Shown: positions 21,701 to 28,387 of the stretch, piece after piece | How the letters are laid out: the number at the start of each line of letters is the position of its first letter | Numbering within the stretch: position 1 is the stretch's first letter | From: a virus | Virus record (IMG/VR): IMGVR_UViG_3300012000_000012 | Span: 1 to 64,000 of that record | DNA length: 64,000 nucleotides | Reading direction: 5' to 3' (one strand) | Program-made: the position numbers and the translations under genes | Notes under the pieces: model-generated | The model's database searches: none | Told to the model about the DNA's origin: nothing | What the model saw: only the letters and a program-made list of their open reading frames with translations

Positions 21701-23864
21701 AACTTAAAATATTAACATATCCACCAGCTTCTCCGTGATATTTCAATGGTATATAAGATAATTGTCCATGAGAATCTTTTCTTGGTATGTTGTCTTGACC
21801 AACATTAAAATTTTTGAATCCACCAATAGATATTTGGTCATCCAGCCATGTTTCTCCATATCTACCTAGAGCAATACTATTAGAAGTACCAGCAGAGCTT
21901 CTATAGTTTAATGCTATAGAATTTTCTCCAGAAATAATATTTTGACTACCAACTGCTAAACTATTTGTTGCTAAAGCAGAACCGCTATTATTAGTTCCTA
22001 CAACTAAAGAATTAGAAATATTATCATCTAATATATTGAAGCCAACAGATAAACTACTATCTTTCATATGTATATTATATCCAGTATGATATACATTACT
22101 CGATCTTAATACCATAGGATGACCAGAAGATGGCCTATGAAAAACAGGAAAATATTCTACAAAACCATCATCTGGATTATTAATATTTGAATATGTTACT
22201 GTTGCTCTATTTTGAATATGAGGAATAATAACACCAGTATTTAATATTCCTGTTAGATTTACGGCATTTCTATAATAAGATATATGTTGACCATCCAATA
22301 GATCCGCATTTAAAAACTGTACTAGAGTAGAATTAGATCCAATATCTAAAGGAGAAAGCTCAGGATAAGGATTTCTGATAATTATTCTTGAATAAACATT
22401 TAAGTTATCCAGAAATGTTTTTATTCCACTAATTTGTTGTTCGCCAGTAACAGCAACATATTTAGAGTCTGCTTTTTCTTGTGTGAGTATTATGCCACTA
22501 GTACCTGGACTTTCAGCAGAGATACGGAATAATCCTTCTGCTGGATAATAAGCTAATACTGCATGTTTAGCGGGAACGTCATTGTATCTGAATCTTATAC
22601 CTCTAATATCATTAGTATTAGTAGGTGATCCAATAGTTATAGTATTATTATCAAAAGTAGCGCTATCAGCTATTAAATTTCCTAATATTTCTACATTACT
22701 GAAAATAGTACCGCCACTCTCATCAAATGGGACATATCCCAAAGCATCTGTAATCTCAGTATCAGTAAGAAAATCTGTACCTATAATTAATCCTTTAGCA
22801 TTAAATTGAACTTTAGATGCGGTTGCTGGAGATACTATATTTGGTAATACTCCAGTGGATATTGTTCCGCTAATATTAGCAGCATCTCTATAAAAAGATC
22901 CGTGCTGACCATCTAATAAATCAGCATCCATTCCTGATCCAGAACCATCTGTTGAAGATGTCCAGGGCATTCCACCAAGTGCTGTAACCACATCATTTAA
23001 TGTAATATTTGAGCCACCAATAACCCTGCCTTTACTATTAACATTAACTTTAGTAAATGTGCCAGTTGTAATAATTTCAGACAGTTCTATACGATCATCA
23101 AAAACGGTAATATCATCAGAATTTTGTAGTTTAATAACCACAGAGCCATTTGGAAGAGTTATATCTCCGCCACCTACTAATCCCGACCCGGCAATAATAT
23201 TAATTTGTTGTCCACTATGAACAATACCTCCGGTTGGTATAGGATATGTGGCTAACTTTGATCCATCGTAGTAAATCAAAGAATTGAGGCCAAAAAATGT
23301 ATTATTTGTACCACCATAAGCTATTGGTAAAATACCTTGATAAAAACTAGTATTAGATAAATCAAAAGTGGATTTGGTAATAACAACATTGGTATCGACG
23401 CCTATTTGATTATCTCCAACTATTGTTAATCCATTACCCAAATTAGTATTAAGAGTAACCTCATCTCCATTTTGTACTTTAGATAAGCCATTACCAGCAT
23501 TAATATTACTAATAATATCTGTTTGAATACTATTAATATCTAAATCAGAACTTACTAATTGAGTACCATCATAATATATAACTTTATCTGTTATAAAAGA
23601 TGTGTTACTAGTACCTCCGCTAGATACCGGCAAAACTGTGAATACTAGACCATCTTGTCCCGGTGGTCCTATATCTCCTTTGTCTCCCTTATCGCCTTTA
23701 TCTCCTGGAATCTTAGTAATTTCTATAAGATCTAATCTATTATTAGAAGTACTGGTTACAAAAACATTAGTAGTTACAATGCTTTCGCTAGTTCCGTCCT
23801 GACTACTAATAATAAGGTATTTATTAGGATTATTAGAATCTTCTAGTATATTTACTATAGTCAT
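12738..23864 (-). CDS. giant multidomain tail adhesin, 3,708 residues
   Basis: The largest gene of the window. A beta N-terminal domain is followed by a collagen-like run (residues 54-72, GDKGDKGDKGDIGPPGQDG) and repeated fibre modules (YYDGTQLVSS type). LLDGQHGSFYRD and LLDGQHISYYRN occur near residues 315 and 525. A YadA-head-like stretch (SNSLVVG, TNSLAVG, ENSIALN, SNSIALG) lies at about 600-660. The bulk is Tyr/Asn/Ser-rich beta structure, and its last third has at least four Ig/cadherin-like repeats marked by YPPNIQL, FPPTILL and RPPRYHT and by a GLYNIxI-type strand. It is probably a long host-binding fibre. The single unbroken frame over 11 kb is notable. Exact function not visible. Confidence 0.85.
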   Translation of the reverse strand: MTIVNILEDSNNPNKYLIISSQDGTSESIVTTNVFVTSTSNNRLDLIEITKIPGDKGDKGDKGDIGPPGQDGLVFTVLPVSSGGTSNTSFITDKVIYYDGTQLVSSDLDINSIQTDIISNINAGNGLSKVQNGDEVTLNTNLGNGLTIVGDNQIGVDTNVVITKSTFDLSNTSFYQGILPIAYGGTNNTFFGLNSLIYYDGSKLATYPIPTGGIVHSGQQINIIAGSGLVGGGDITLPNGSVVIKLQNSDDITVFDDRIELSEIITTGTFTKVNVNSKGRVIGGSNITLNDVVTALGGMPWTSSTDGSGSGMDADLLDGQHGSFYRDAANISGTISTGVLPNIVSPATASKVQFNAKGLIIGTDFLTDTEITDALGYVPFDESGGTIFSNVEILGNLIADSATFDNNTITIGSPTNTNDIRGIRFRYNDVPAKHAVLAYYPAEGLFRISAESPGTSGIILTQEKADSKYVAVTGEQQISGIKTFLDNLNVYSRIIIRNPYPELSPLDIGSNSTLVQFLNADLLDGQHISYYRNAVNLTGILNTGVIIPHIQNRATVTYSNINNPDDGFVEYFPVFHRPSSGHPMVLRSSNVYHTGYNIHMKDSSLSVGFNILDDNISNSLVVGTNNSGSALATNSLAVGSQNIISGENSIALNYRSSAGTSNSIALGRYGETWLDDQISIGGFKNFNVGQDNIPRKDSHGQLSYIPLKYHGEAGGYVNILSFTLPENKTLEYEASLLFTKQINTGVASFNISPGIVKNYGYRDPSRGYAAYKKATMVTHHNVTEVYNNSQERIYNLAVELDNSYDANFKANDLEVTAKPYQYNTLDIQSYGTPIVITPKSDHSSKLKVTRGSSDLEDTYRDNYVIKIEPYNRSPYNTGAPITLGRNINHITECLYYRPSGSTTGIIKFSNHGFSPSCPFEISQYIGTGNIKILARKDSVFDFGLPTIQKTGTTINSFYKENNSNNEIIYRTYIDKNIFGTITGTVSFDIYKTSGVSSSDPLLPPVKLTGSYDWNPIFSGTHSVYETTLSFNFKATSLQLSNKNWSDLDNQKISLSIVKNNSANWTTYGLSNNITAYIHPHLGLLEFDLNATLPLSGPNIYLYTSEPVYPDFYGQPVYFYPGYYINDTTASINIEPYSYINYIYDNFKYIDSNTLGFEQKQLCYTTGTDMILISYPSILKHRTNLIADENEPLFLQIGDSIKINNTNDTITNIYIDNSGQKHYSVSNSYSANTGYVYLTSSISGVGFSSQRSFNSITGSYTFSRSSNSDYSSTLEGQTFAPLISLPIPGCVINEPPFYSPNCLYSVPTGYNFTFTFNSGLYPNGQDYLSSNVWSSFSSNALIVSSSIILSSGQNYVDLPPLLVPNGFLNSTGVNVAKYSSSIFDFRLNNLRMSDSTYKIRYSGYDPNNNTGINSTFNGLPAILISGDYNRFYFDTASTGNEIFAYKFLTILDSNNQHYISNTFRSQINNTNPTIDNYGNKLIRCSDWGLLSDSRWTGEVECNNFNLDFSVSLPLDLNNNFIENFTQNTSTTGTFIIASGTGLILPADTGTWTAYGLSGINNIYGDIVLYLKCRENYNYTNFSGVLSTGQLAQQSIYNRGFTVTEIYPEIDCNIYSANGTNTGIFSISLSNKQNYHTLTVNYPDTYLDYFRLLQSSNTIDIHNNLNLSFALLNGSNTTIVSGIFLPNTQCNKHIINKPFSKIYNVNSNTFNIAVVSGYIPSGLPSSGPIILTIPKIYDLVPSDQMPSYHTESRGVFDFSSSNAILSNGIYTIEKLDDYNIYLYDFPRSFVTGADSGESTIRYNNIGFNITDDKFSLWGKNFAGDTILHPWRDVPTFVSDSPGICESGKLCIRFSGIPNYFQEKDNFWVDIIPDIYPQSTGLVYATGYYVTGLSGINDSTVYIRCTGASSLGVVLGMNIYSTNNWTPNNSYISSLVSGQVIKLNTNITSASPGIYTNIHSNSFAYPYLFAFNKETSSQNAETDILREAWRTFISGAYSIHRDEVAPTVVSILTKIPPFYYNANHPYYSAWNSSQATRGVNVWKNTGSTGISMMITGVENIQTDKNPNYGYRFVNTSPSISFQPSITGYGTSGNIANTGNNSKFRFALDELNKYLCVTSISGIHRPTLSSGLLGANVNFLSASDWTMNSSKTENTNLLVKDIDNFTLLGIDTISLNNTHNVIYNSGNNIFIASGLPQNSGLKFRFGLCGGASIPSLPPEIQVFGINSNFNYTTKHVYGLPTGDQGLSSYSNLITPYSNVWYIDLYVNELNNIPSFSYSFKDILYNKVTGIIYNNNQAANHYYINNFTTTTYSNGTLPWVASFDLENVSSGTNIGISGGSGNNVLILSSGLVYNPYISKWQGYIFGSGTGINTTYSNLPVGITGAINLVHTGNLLVTGVNAAYSPRISNLLDTIKFRNTGLDPIVLYFNYQKAIGEIDSPSIQLSNYPSGATISTNKISDINLNAFAQATNKELWKITIGNIGATGYTLNGVASLSPYIDNFSSKIISYDLFGISNVLSPDPINLTNTNWLIQLSVDGGGGPNYPPNIQLFNTPSVYQTGTLAYDYTNSQWDISLIGKIDDLQRYNIATGLYNIQIYGRDTTGYATSSTSFTYLCNPEILNLRKWYAVKDKSYLINYEVNNCCRNEYNVNSNTFITDPNLPTSETLLYKKYNPLINTYELRYLGDAPVDKWGARLEISNIDTEYAYDAVNANTFTIDVKGLDSDVISVVGLLKLKELETINSDYPPIDIINVNPEEDKTKALTQGDNWSLSFNVVGGLSNINFPPTILLSGLPSVCSGYFPDIEPNGPPCLSSFSFNNSTLRWTFNFAGQSNCTTGLYNISIKAFDSTGEDTAYTNLFFEPLPIPGPSVVSKLTSNSLFPNCLPFSGDIHVISPRRGSPCPYITGIKGWELIGSLPNGLALVSNELAGLSAPHYVGTGIVSITGTATQFAPDNVYPAFIIRATGFNDKTAQTVITLNSAGIVPIDEYPLGFTLYFPHSGYMLPTYKPNPNDTPRIRSANQSVYKPYPGTGAMICRSSLSDNNCPIYYTGIYTLPTFSITGYEIASINNQTNFYVTGSYGYIPGYLSVWKNNTLLTNNTDFTATGSPLITLSVSVNQNDEIRWSGLASTGTGLIIDFGTESISSSNVYSVFDFNLTNNKNNIYQLINISNEEFFDEKTQQFYYKYGGELSNVCDSNLLFSGLSPISGHIQLMPFGVESMNMPNSFNLKGVPASTMNCKTCLLGNGEFDTSGPNPILIGKMRPSMMLNITGNIYPLQEYDSTNTCISNNYYMGGGVQNLTLISGVSISLLPGFSSGEIEEICYKNCYESGVSYLSGIVVPTPVIEITDPIPYVRNSQNVAYALRCSFGDTSVKRDNIQNYRGVDIKYYIKHLNSGLYWNNSENKFVSTKTFFTQSTTTNLSLPQSIPYSAPILTSGATYELFMERASDEFPTVNINSYPYMSNAIYWIHQANDGNSYPATSSTYPGFMPIRYNSGIFIETGVPFRIPAQIIGGSGSYQPTITGYLSLIDSNTEVLDINGLSHNLAVSTSGSIVNDGLWNIQITGNITGLLNSYLSNYDLHIDITENILAPFGKTTNNIIPVTMLSPLSFAITSDGGSTVSATIGSVWSISFTVTGGNRPPRYHTNTTQWAIDNEPIVEIDGEICNHIFTKSYNMSNNTWSYTVTSANIVLGNEIHTIKYIDKMGYSISQVINIQV

Positions 23865-23870
23865 ATGATA

Positions 23871-24299
23871 TTAGCATGTGTTGCATGGGTCCTGTGGATC
23901 GTATGAGCATGAGAACGCATCGTCTCCGGGTACATTCCTTGTGACTAGAGTAATAACACCTTTTAATATTCTAAAGACTTTTTTACCGCCACCATCATAC
24001 AGATCGTTAGGTTCTTGAAGTTCTAAATCATAATTAGCGCTAGTAAAAGTAAATGCCGCTGTTGTGCTAGCTGGAAGTCTATAAATTAATCGACCAATTA
24101 ATGGATCAATTGTAAATTGATATTCGGAGTTTGTTGTATTTGTTGTAAAAGTTTTTGTAGTATTATTGCTATCGGACCATCGTAATCTAGCGCACCAATT
24201 GGTTAAATTTATTGGAGTGCCATCATCGCTTTTATAATCAAATGATATATAAAAACTAGTACCTTTTTCTATTTGAAAATTATAGTCTGCTGCTGGCAT
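23871..24299 (-). CDS. small virion protein, paralogue of the 42371-42799 gene
   Basis: 142 residues. It shares with the product of 42371-42799 the N-terminal pattern YNFxIExGxSFxIS, the block NLTNWCARLR, and the block YDLELQxPxxxYxxGG followed by a beta C-terminal third, so the two are paralogues. This copy ends in a Cys-rich tail, CSYDPQDPCNTC, which the other lacks. Each copy lies at the head of a fibre block (upstream of the giant fibre here), suggesting a fibre attachment or adaptor function. No known family name is recalled. Confidence 0.75.
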   Translation of the reverse strand: MPAADYNFQIEKGTSFYISFDYKSDDGTPINLTNWCARLRWSDSNNTTKTFTTNTTNSEYQFTIDPLIGRLIYRLPASTTAAFTFTSANYDLELQEPNDLYDGGGKKVFRILKGVITLVTRNVPGDDAFSCSYDPQDPCNTC

Positions 24300-24345
24300 A
24301 ATGGCATCCTAATGAAAATATAGCCATATCTATTTAGAACTAAAA

Positions 24346-24367
24346 GAATTATACACCTTTAGTCTCC
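24346..24367 (-). promoter_or_regulatory. GACTAAAGGTGTATAATTC motif upstream of the giant-fibre unit
   Basis: The minus strand reads GGTGTATAATTC, containing a perfect TATAAT, 50-70 bases upstream of the 142-residue gene. Related sequences occur at 43352-43369 (TTAGGTGTATAATAC, just after a terminator), 55701-55717 (GACTAAAGGTGTAG) and, more weakly, 8604-8616 and 48685-48697. The recurrence in gaps between minus-strand units suggests a promoter for late genes. No clear -35 element is seen. Confidence 0.5.
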
Positions 24368-24396
24368 AAAAAAGCAACAGGTTAAATTGATAATAT

Positions 24397-24966
24397 TTAT
24401 TTTTGAACAGAATATGTGGCTTGTTTTGATTTACGAATTGCTCTTTTAACAACTAAAATAGCTAAACTTTCTACAAAAGGAATTTTGCGCTTGGAGCTTT
24501 CTTCCTTTAGCCAACCAACAATAGTAGATATATTTTGTTCGCACCAATCAACACCGTTTCTATTCATTTCTAATGCATGTCTCTTGCACGAACACGTTGG
24601 GCTGGTTTTGATACCTAAAGAACTAAACATTCCGGCAAGAATAGTACCAGGACCATTAGGATTTTCTTCTAGTGTTTGAGGAAATAATGATCGTAAAGTA
24701 CTAGCTATATTTTCACCTAATTTTTCTCGTAATTTATTTTCTATCTGATTTTGAGTATAATCACCAAAAGTTTCATATTCTGTTGGACTTAATAACAAAA
24801 TCCTATTCGGTATATTTTGAATATGTGCAAATACTGTTTTTGAAGATGGATTATCAATATAACTTACATTTAGACTATTAAAAACTAATGGTTTTGGTTC
24901 TACTAATTTACCATTATTATCTGTAAAAGGTGGTGGTTGAATAGTAATTTCATGATCTAAATTCAT
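24397..24966 (-). CDS. cysteine-cluster protein, paralogue of the 51770-52333 gene
   Basis: 189 residues. The C-terminal half contains NPNGPGTILAGMFSSLGI, then TCSCKRHALEMNRNGVDWC, then IVGWLKEE and RKIPF. This pattern (Cys-x-Cys, a MNxxGxxWC segment, WLKEE) is shared block by block with the product of 51770-52333 and, from memory, with uncharacterised bacterial and phage proteins often found beside glycosyltransferases. The three cysteines and one His may bind metal. The N-terminal half is beta-rich. Function unknown. Its neighbour across the divergent gap is the sulfotransferase cassette. Confidence 0.7.
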   Translation of the reverse strand: MNLDHEITIQPPPFTDNNGKLVEPKPLVFNSLNVSYIDNPSSKTVFAHIQNIPNRILLLSPTEYETFGDYTQNQIENKLREKLGENIASTLRSLFPQTLEENPNGPGTILAGMFSSLGIKTSPTCSCKRHALEMNRNGVDWCEQNISTIVGWLKEESSKRKIPFVESLAILVVKRAIRKSKQATYSVQK

Positions 24967-24977
24967 TTGCTATCTCC

Positions 24978-25002
24978 TATAAATAGACTACTATATAGTA
25001 GT
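24978..25002 (+). promoter_or_regulatory. TATAAATA plus 16-bp palindrome before the HAD-sulfotransferase cassette
   Basis: The plus strand has a T4-late-type TATAAATA at 24978-24985, followed after one base by the perfect palindrome ACTACTATATAGTAGT (24987-25002). The gene start is at 25029, after an AAGAGG ribosome site. A promoter next to an operator-sized palindrome would let this plus-strand cassette be switched separately from the surrounding minus-strand genes. Both motifs are read directly; their function is inferred. Confidence 0.5.
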
Positions 25003-25028
25003 AGTAAAATTACAAGAGGCAACTTTTT

Positions 25029-26627
25029 ATGATAGTTTCGTGGGATTGTTTTGATACTTTAATATCAAGATATTATCATTATCCAAAAAGTATTTTTGAA
25101 CTTATAGCACACTATACAAACGATAGTGATTTTGTGCAAAAAAGAATCCGTGCTGAAAAAATAACTAGTAATAAAACTTTACAAGGAATATACGAACATT
25201 TATCGGGCCATGACAGCTTACTAGAATTAGAACTAGAAAAAAAATATAGTTATCCTATAAAAGAAAATTTTAATAGAATAAAAGATGGTGATATTATCGT
25301 TTCTGATATGTATTTATCATCAGAAGAAATTTTAGATATTTTAAGATATCATGGTTTAGACAAGGACGTAAAAGTATATTCCACATATGGAAGAAAAGCA
25401 AATGGTAGCATATGGAATGAACTAAGAGAAAAGTATGATATTAAGTTTCATATAGGAGATAGTATTCATTCTGATGTTATTACTCCAAGAAATTATGGAA
25501 TAAATACTATATATTATGGATCTTCTTATTTAACAAATACTGAAAAAATTATAGAGAGATATTCCCCCTATTTAGCATATTGGATTAAATATATTAGATT
25601 ATCCAATCCATATTTTATTCCATATAAAGAAATAATATTTGATAATGGATCATTGAGCCGCTGTTATGGTGTTTATTGGATTCTAGAAAAAAATGGAGAA
25701 ATATCTTTATTAAATCAACTTAATGAAAATAGTGAAAAAATTATATTAGAGGATACTTTTTCAGAGACGACCTATTATCTGTATAAAAATCAAAACAGTA
25801 TCACTGTACTAAACGAATATAATAAAAAAGATATATCTGCACAATGGATTGATCAACCCATTAACACATCCAGATTTGATGAGTACATATTATGGACAGA
25901 GCAAGCATCATATAATATTCCCTTACTTATTAATAGTAGTTATTTATTACCTAAAAATATAGTTTTTTCTTATAGAGATTGTTATTTTTGGAAACAAATA
26001 TATGATAGTATTTTTGATACTAATGTGCCAGTTTTGGAGTCTTGTAGAAATAGTTACTATTATCCATATAGTGACGAATATAAAGAATATGTATTAAATA
26101 CAACTAATAATAAAACAATTGTGGATCTACACGGAACAGGATATAGTTCCGGACATTTTTTTAAACAACAGGGCGTGGAGCAAAAAATATTATTCGTTAC
26201 TGAACATGCTGATAATAATATTAAAAATATTAATGTGCAAAATTTTATAATGTGTTTTGATAGAATATTTCCAGAAACATTAGAAAATACCAGATTTAAT
26301 CATAATAGATTAGCTTCTAAAAATGGTTTAAAGTGTTGTTGTGGCACAATTTTAGAAAAATTTAATATTGCTCCGGATCTTGGGCCGATGGTAGGATGGG
26401 GTGGAGAAGCTATTCGAAAAAAGAGCGAGCACAATCAGACCATTTGTAAGATATTTGACAACTGTATAAAGTCTGCTATACAAGGGTGTATATTATATAG
26501 AGATCGTATTAATGGGGAAGAAGATTTAACTCAGATACTAATGAAACTAATGAATAAAGCCACATATACCGATAGTGTTGTACATTCATTATGGGAAAAA
26601 CGTAAAAATATAAGAATATTATCATGA
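25029..26627 (+). CDS. HAD-superfamily hydrolase (COG5610-like)
   Basis: 532 residues. The N-terminal ~160 residues have HAD motifs: SWDCFDTLI with D6 and D9, VSDMYLS with S92, K123, and HIGDSIHSDV with D144 and D149. The C-terminal part (about residues 280-400) has IVFSYRDCYFWKQIYDSIF, comparable to the FLARDG segment found in similar two-part HAD proteins that accompany polysaccharide-synthesis genes. Substrate unknown; a sugar-phosphate or polysaccharide-linked phosphatase is plausible. It is the first gene of a two-gene plus-strand cassette and overlaps the sulfotransferase start by 4 bases. The opposite strand on either side encodes structural genes. Confidence 0.8.
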   Translation: MIVSWDCFDTLISRYYHYPKSIFELIAHYTNDSDFVQKRIRAEKITSNKTLQGIYEHLSGHDSLLELELEKKYSYPIKENFNRIKDGDIIVSDMYLSSEEILDILRYHGLDKDVKVYSTYGRKANGSIWNELREKYDIKFHIGDSIHSDVITPRNYGINTIYYGSSYLTNTEKIIERYSPYLAYWIKYIRLSNPYFIPYKEIIFDNGSLSRCYGVYWILEKNGEISLLNQLNENSEKIILEDTFSETTYYLYKNQNSITVLNEYNKKDISAQWIDQPINTSRFDEYILWTEQASYNIPLLINSSYLLPKNIVFSYRDCYFWKQIYDSIFDTNVPVLESCRNSYYYPYSDEYKEYVLNTTNNKTIVDLHGTGYSSGHFFKQQGVEQKILFVTEHADNNIKNINVQNFIMCFDRIFPETLENTRFNHNRLASKNGLKCCCGTILEKFNIAPDLGPMVGWGGEAIRKKSEHNQTICKIFDNCIKSAIQGCILYRDRINGEEDLTQILMKLMNKATYTDSVVHSLWEKRKNIRILS

Positions 26628-27208
26628 TATTATTATATGCTCAACAAACCGCAATTATTACTTTACCAAAAACCGGTAGTACCGCACTATTTGAAACGTT
26701 GTGTAGAGTTCCTTATAGAGGAGTTTTCTGTATTGGACCTAGCGGAAATGATCCAAAATATTATGATCATCATTCAATAATTTTACCACAAGCACCCTTC
26801 AAGTGGAAGGTGGTTGTTGTGGTGAGACATCCGCTACAAAGATTGGTGAGTTTATGGGCTCATATGGCAAAAGAACAAGTAATGACTTTTCAACCAGTAA
26901 CACAACTAAAACACTTTGTTGATGCTGTAGCAAATGAATGGTATGAATTTTATTTTTATAGATCTAATCAATGTGATATTATTAAAGATCTAGAATATGA
27001 TTATATTATTAAAAATGAATTTTTAGAAGATCATTTGATTAATCTTAAAATATTACAACATAAAGGACAACTATTAAGTAGTAATCAGTTTGATCCGGGT
27101 ATGGGCTCTAGCACCCCAAAATATCAAGATGTATTAACGGTTGAAATGATAGAAAAATTAAAAAATTGGTGGGAACCTGATGCTAAAAAATTTAATTATA
27201 AGATCTAA
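26624..27208 (+). CDS. sulfotransferase, PAPS-dependent family
   Basis: 194 residues. The 5'-phosphosulfate loop is TLPKTGSTALFETL (K16, T17, G18, S19, T20). The 3'-phosphate segment is VRHPLQRLVSLW (R68, R73, S76). These are the two hallmarks of cytosolic and Golgi-type sulfotransferases, which move sulfate from PAPS to a hydroxyl or amine, often on a sugar. It is shorter than the usual 250-300 residues and so may be a minimal form. The gene is co-transcribed with the HAD gene (ATGA overlap). Its TAA is directly followed by the convergent TAA of the next minus-strand gene. Targets could be host polysaccharide or fibre glycans; neither is shown. Confidence 0.85.
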   Translation: MILLYAQQTAIITLPKTGSTALFETLCRVPYRGVFCIGPSGNDPKYYDHHSIILPQAPFKWKVVVVVRHPLQRLVSLWAHMAKEQVMTFQPVTQLKHFVDAVANEWYEFYFYRSNQCDIIKDLEYDYIIKNEFLEDHLINLKILQHKGQLLSSNQFDPGMGSSTPKYQDVLTVEMIEKLKNWWEPDAKKFNYKI

Positions 27209-28354
27209 TTAACATAAATTACTAACGTCAAATACACAAGATCCTGTATTACAATTACCAGATGTAGGTATTGATGGAATACCGGAATCATATGTACAGT
27301 AATTATCTCTATCTTGTTGTGTAGTTAATGACGCGTCTCCGAGTACCCACATATGACAGTCTCCATAACTTCCAGGAGGAGATTCTGGTGATGGAGGACA
27401 AAACAAAAATTCTAGTCCGGGCACAGAATATAAGCTATAGCAAGTTGCTGCATCAGGTGCTCCGGTTTCATGGTAACAATAATAACAAGAACTATTTATT
27501 GTACACTCTCCATTAATACAACACTCTCCTTCTGAACAATAGCTAACACATTCTCCATTCACACAACTTTCACAACTGTCCGGATCGCACGGAGGATCAC
27601 ACAGTGGTCCACTAATCGCGATATCTTCACAATTCTGAACGCTAGTTTTTTCTACATTAGTTACTATTTTTGTAGATTGTATATTACTAATCAAAACCTT
27701 AGTATCGCACCAATTTAAAGTTTCTATATCTGATAATGTGTTACAATTTAAGCATTGAGAGACTAGAGATTCTTTGAGATTTTTGTAATATATTACTTTA
27801 TTAAAGTAGGTTTTAAAAATAGAAACTAAAGTATTATATGATACTGAATATACTTTATTTTGAGAATCACTAAAAGATGGCATAACAGCATCAGAGTCGT
27901 CGTCGTATAGTGCTTGAGAATAATTTAAAATACTTTGATAGTATATCTGATCTTCGATGGTTGATCCTAATATAACATTTGTATTATTAATATTTACTAA
28001 AATACCTTCATCTAAAGAACTATCATAAGAGTTATTAATAATATCTATTTGGGCATTTTTTAAGGTATCTAGTGGAGGATCACTAATATATCCGCTTCCT
28101 ATGTATCTATATATAATGTAACATTCCCATTCTGTCGTACTTTCGTTGTCGTCTGTGCTAGAGCACGGTTTGATGATATTGCTAGAAAACTGTGAGATAA
28201 CTTTATTTTCTCCAGTAGTTTTATCAGTACGTAATACTGGAGCAGTTTCCGATTTGTCTATGGATACCACTCCATTATTAGATATTGTACCAATAAATTG
28301 ATAAGAGTATTGGTTTAAGCAGTAGTCATTTATATTTTGATAGTTACATATCAT
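27209..28354 (-). CDS. cysteine-rich fibre-region protein, paralogue 1
   Basis: 381 residues and the first of three adjacent paralogues that share the start MICNYQNINDYCLNQYSYQ and a middle domain of extended beta and helical segments. The C-terminal third is cysteine-rich: CDPPCDPDSCESCVNGEC, then a CCINGEC segment, then a unique tail (residues ~290-381). The cysteine spacing resembles EGF- or knottin-like modules. The copies differ most in this tail. Probable fibre tip or receptor-binding proteins by position; not tested. The gene is convergent with the sulfotransferase. Confidence 0.7.
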   Translation of the reverse strand: MICNYQNINDYCLNQYSYQFIGTISNNGVVSIDKSETAPVLRTDKTTGENKVISQFSSNIIKPCSSTDDNESTTEWECYIIYRYIGSGYISDPPLDTLKNAQIDIINNSYDSSLDEGILVNINNTNVILGSTIEDQIYYQSILNYSQALYDDDSDAVMPSFSDSQNKVYSVSYNTLVSIFKTYFNKVIYYKNLKESLVSQCLNCNTLSDIETLNWCDTKVLISNIQSTKIVTNVEKTSVQNCEDIAISGPLCDPPCDPDSCESCVNGECVSYCSEGECCINGECTINSSCYYCYHETGAPDAATCYSLYSVPGLEFLFCPPSPESPPGSYGDCHMWVLGDASLTTQQDRDNYCTYDSGIPSIPTSGNCNTGSCVFDVSNLC

Positions 28355-28387
28355 ATAAAACCTTACAAATCAAAGATATCGGGTACT

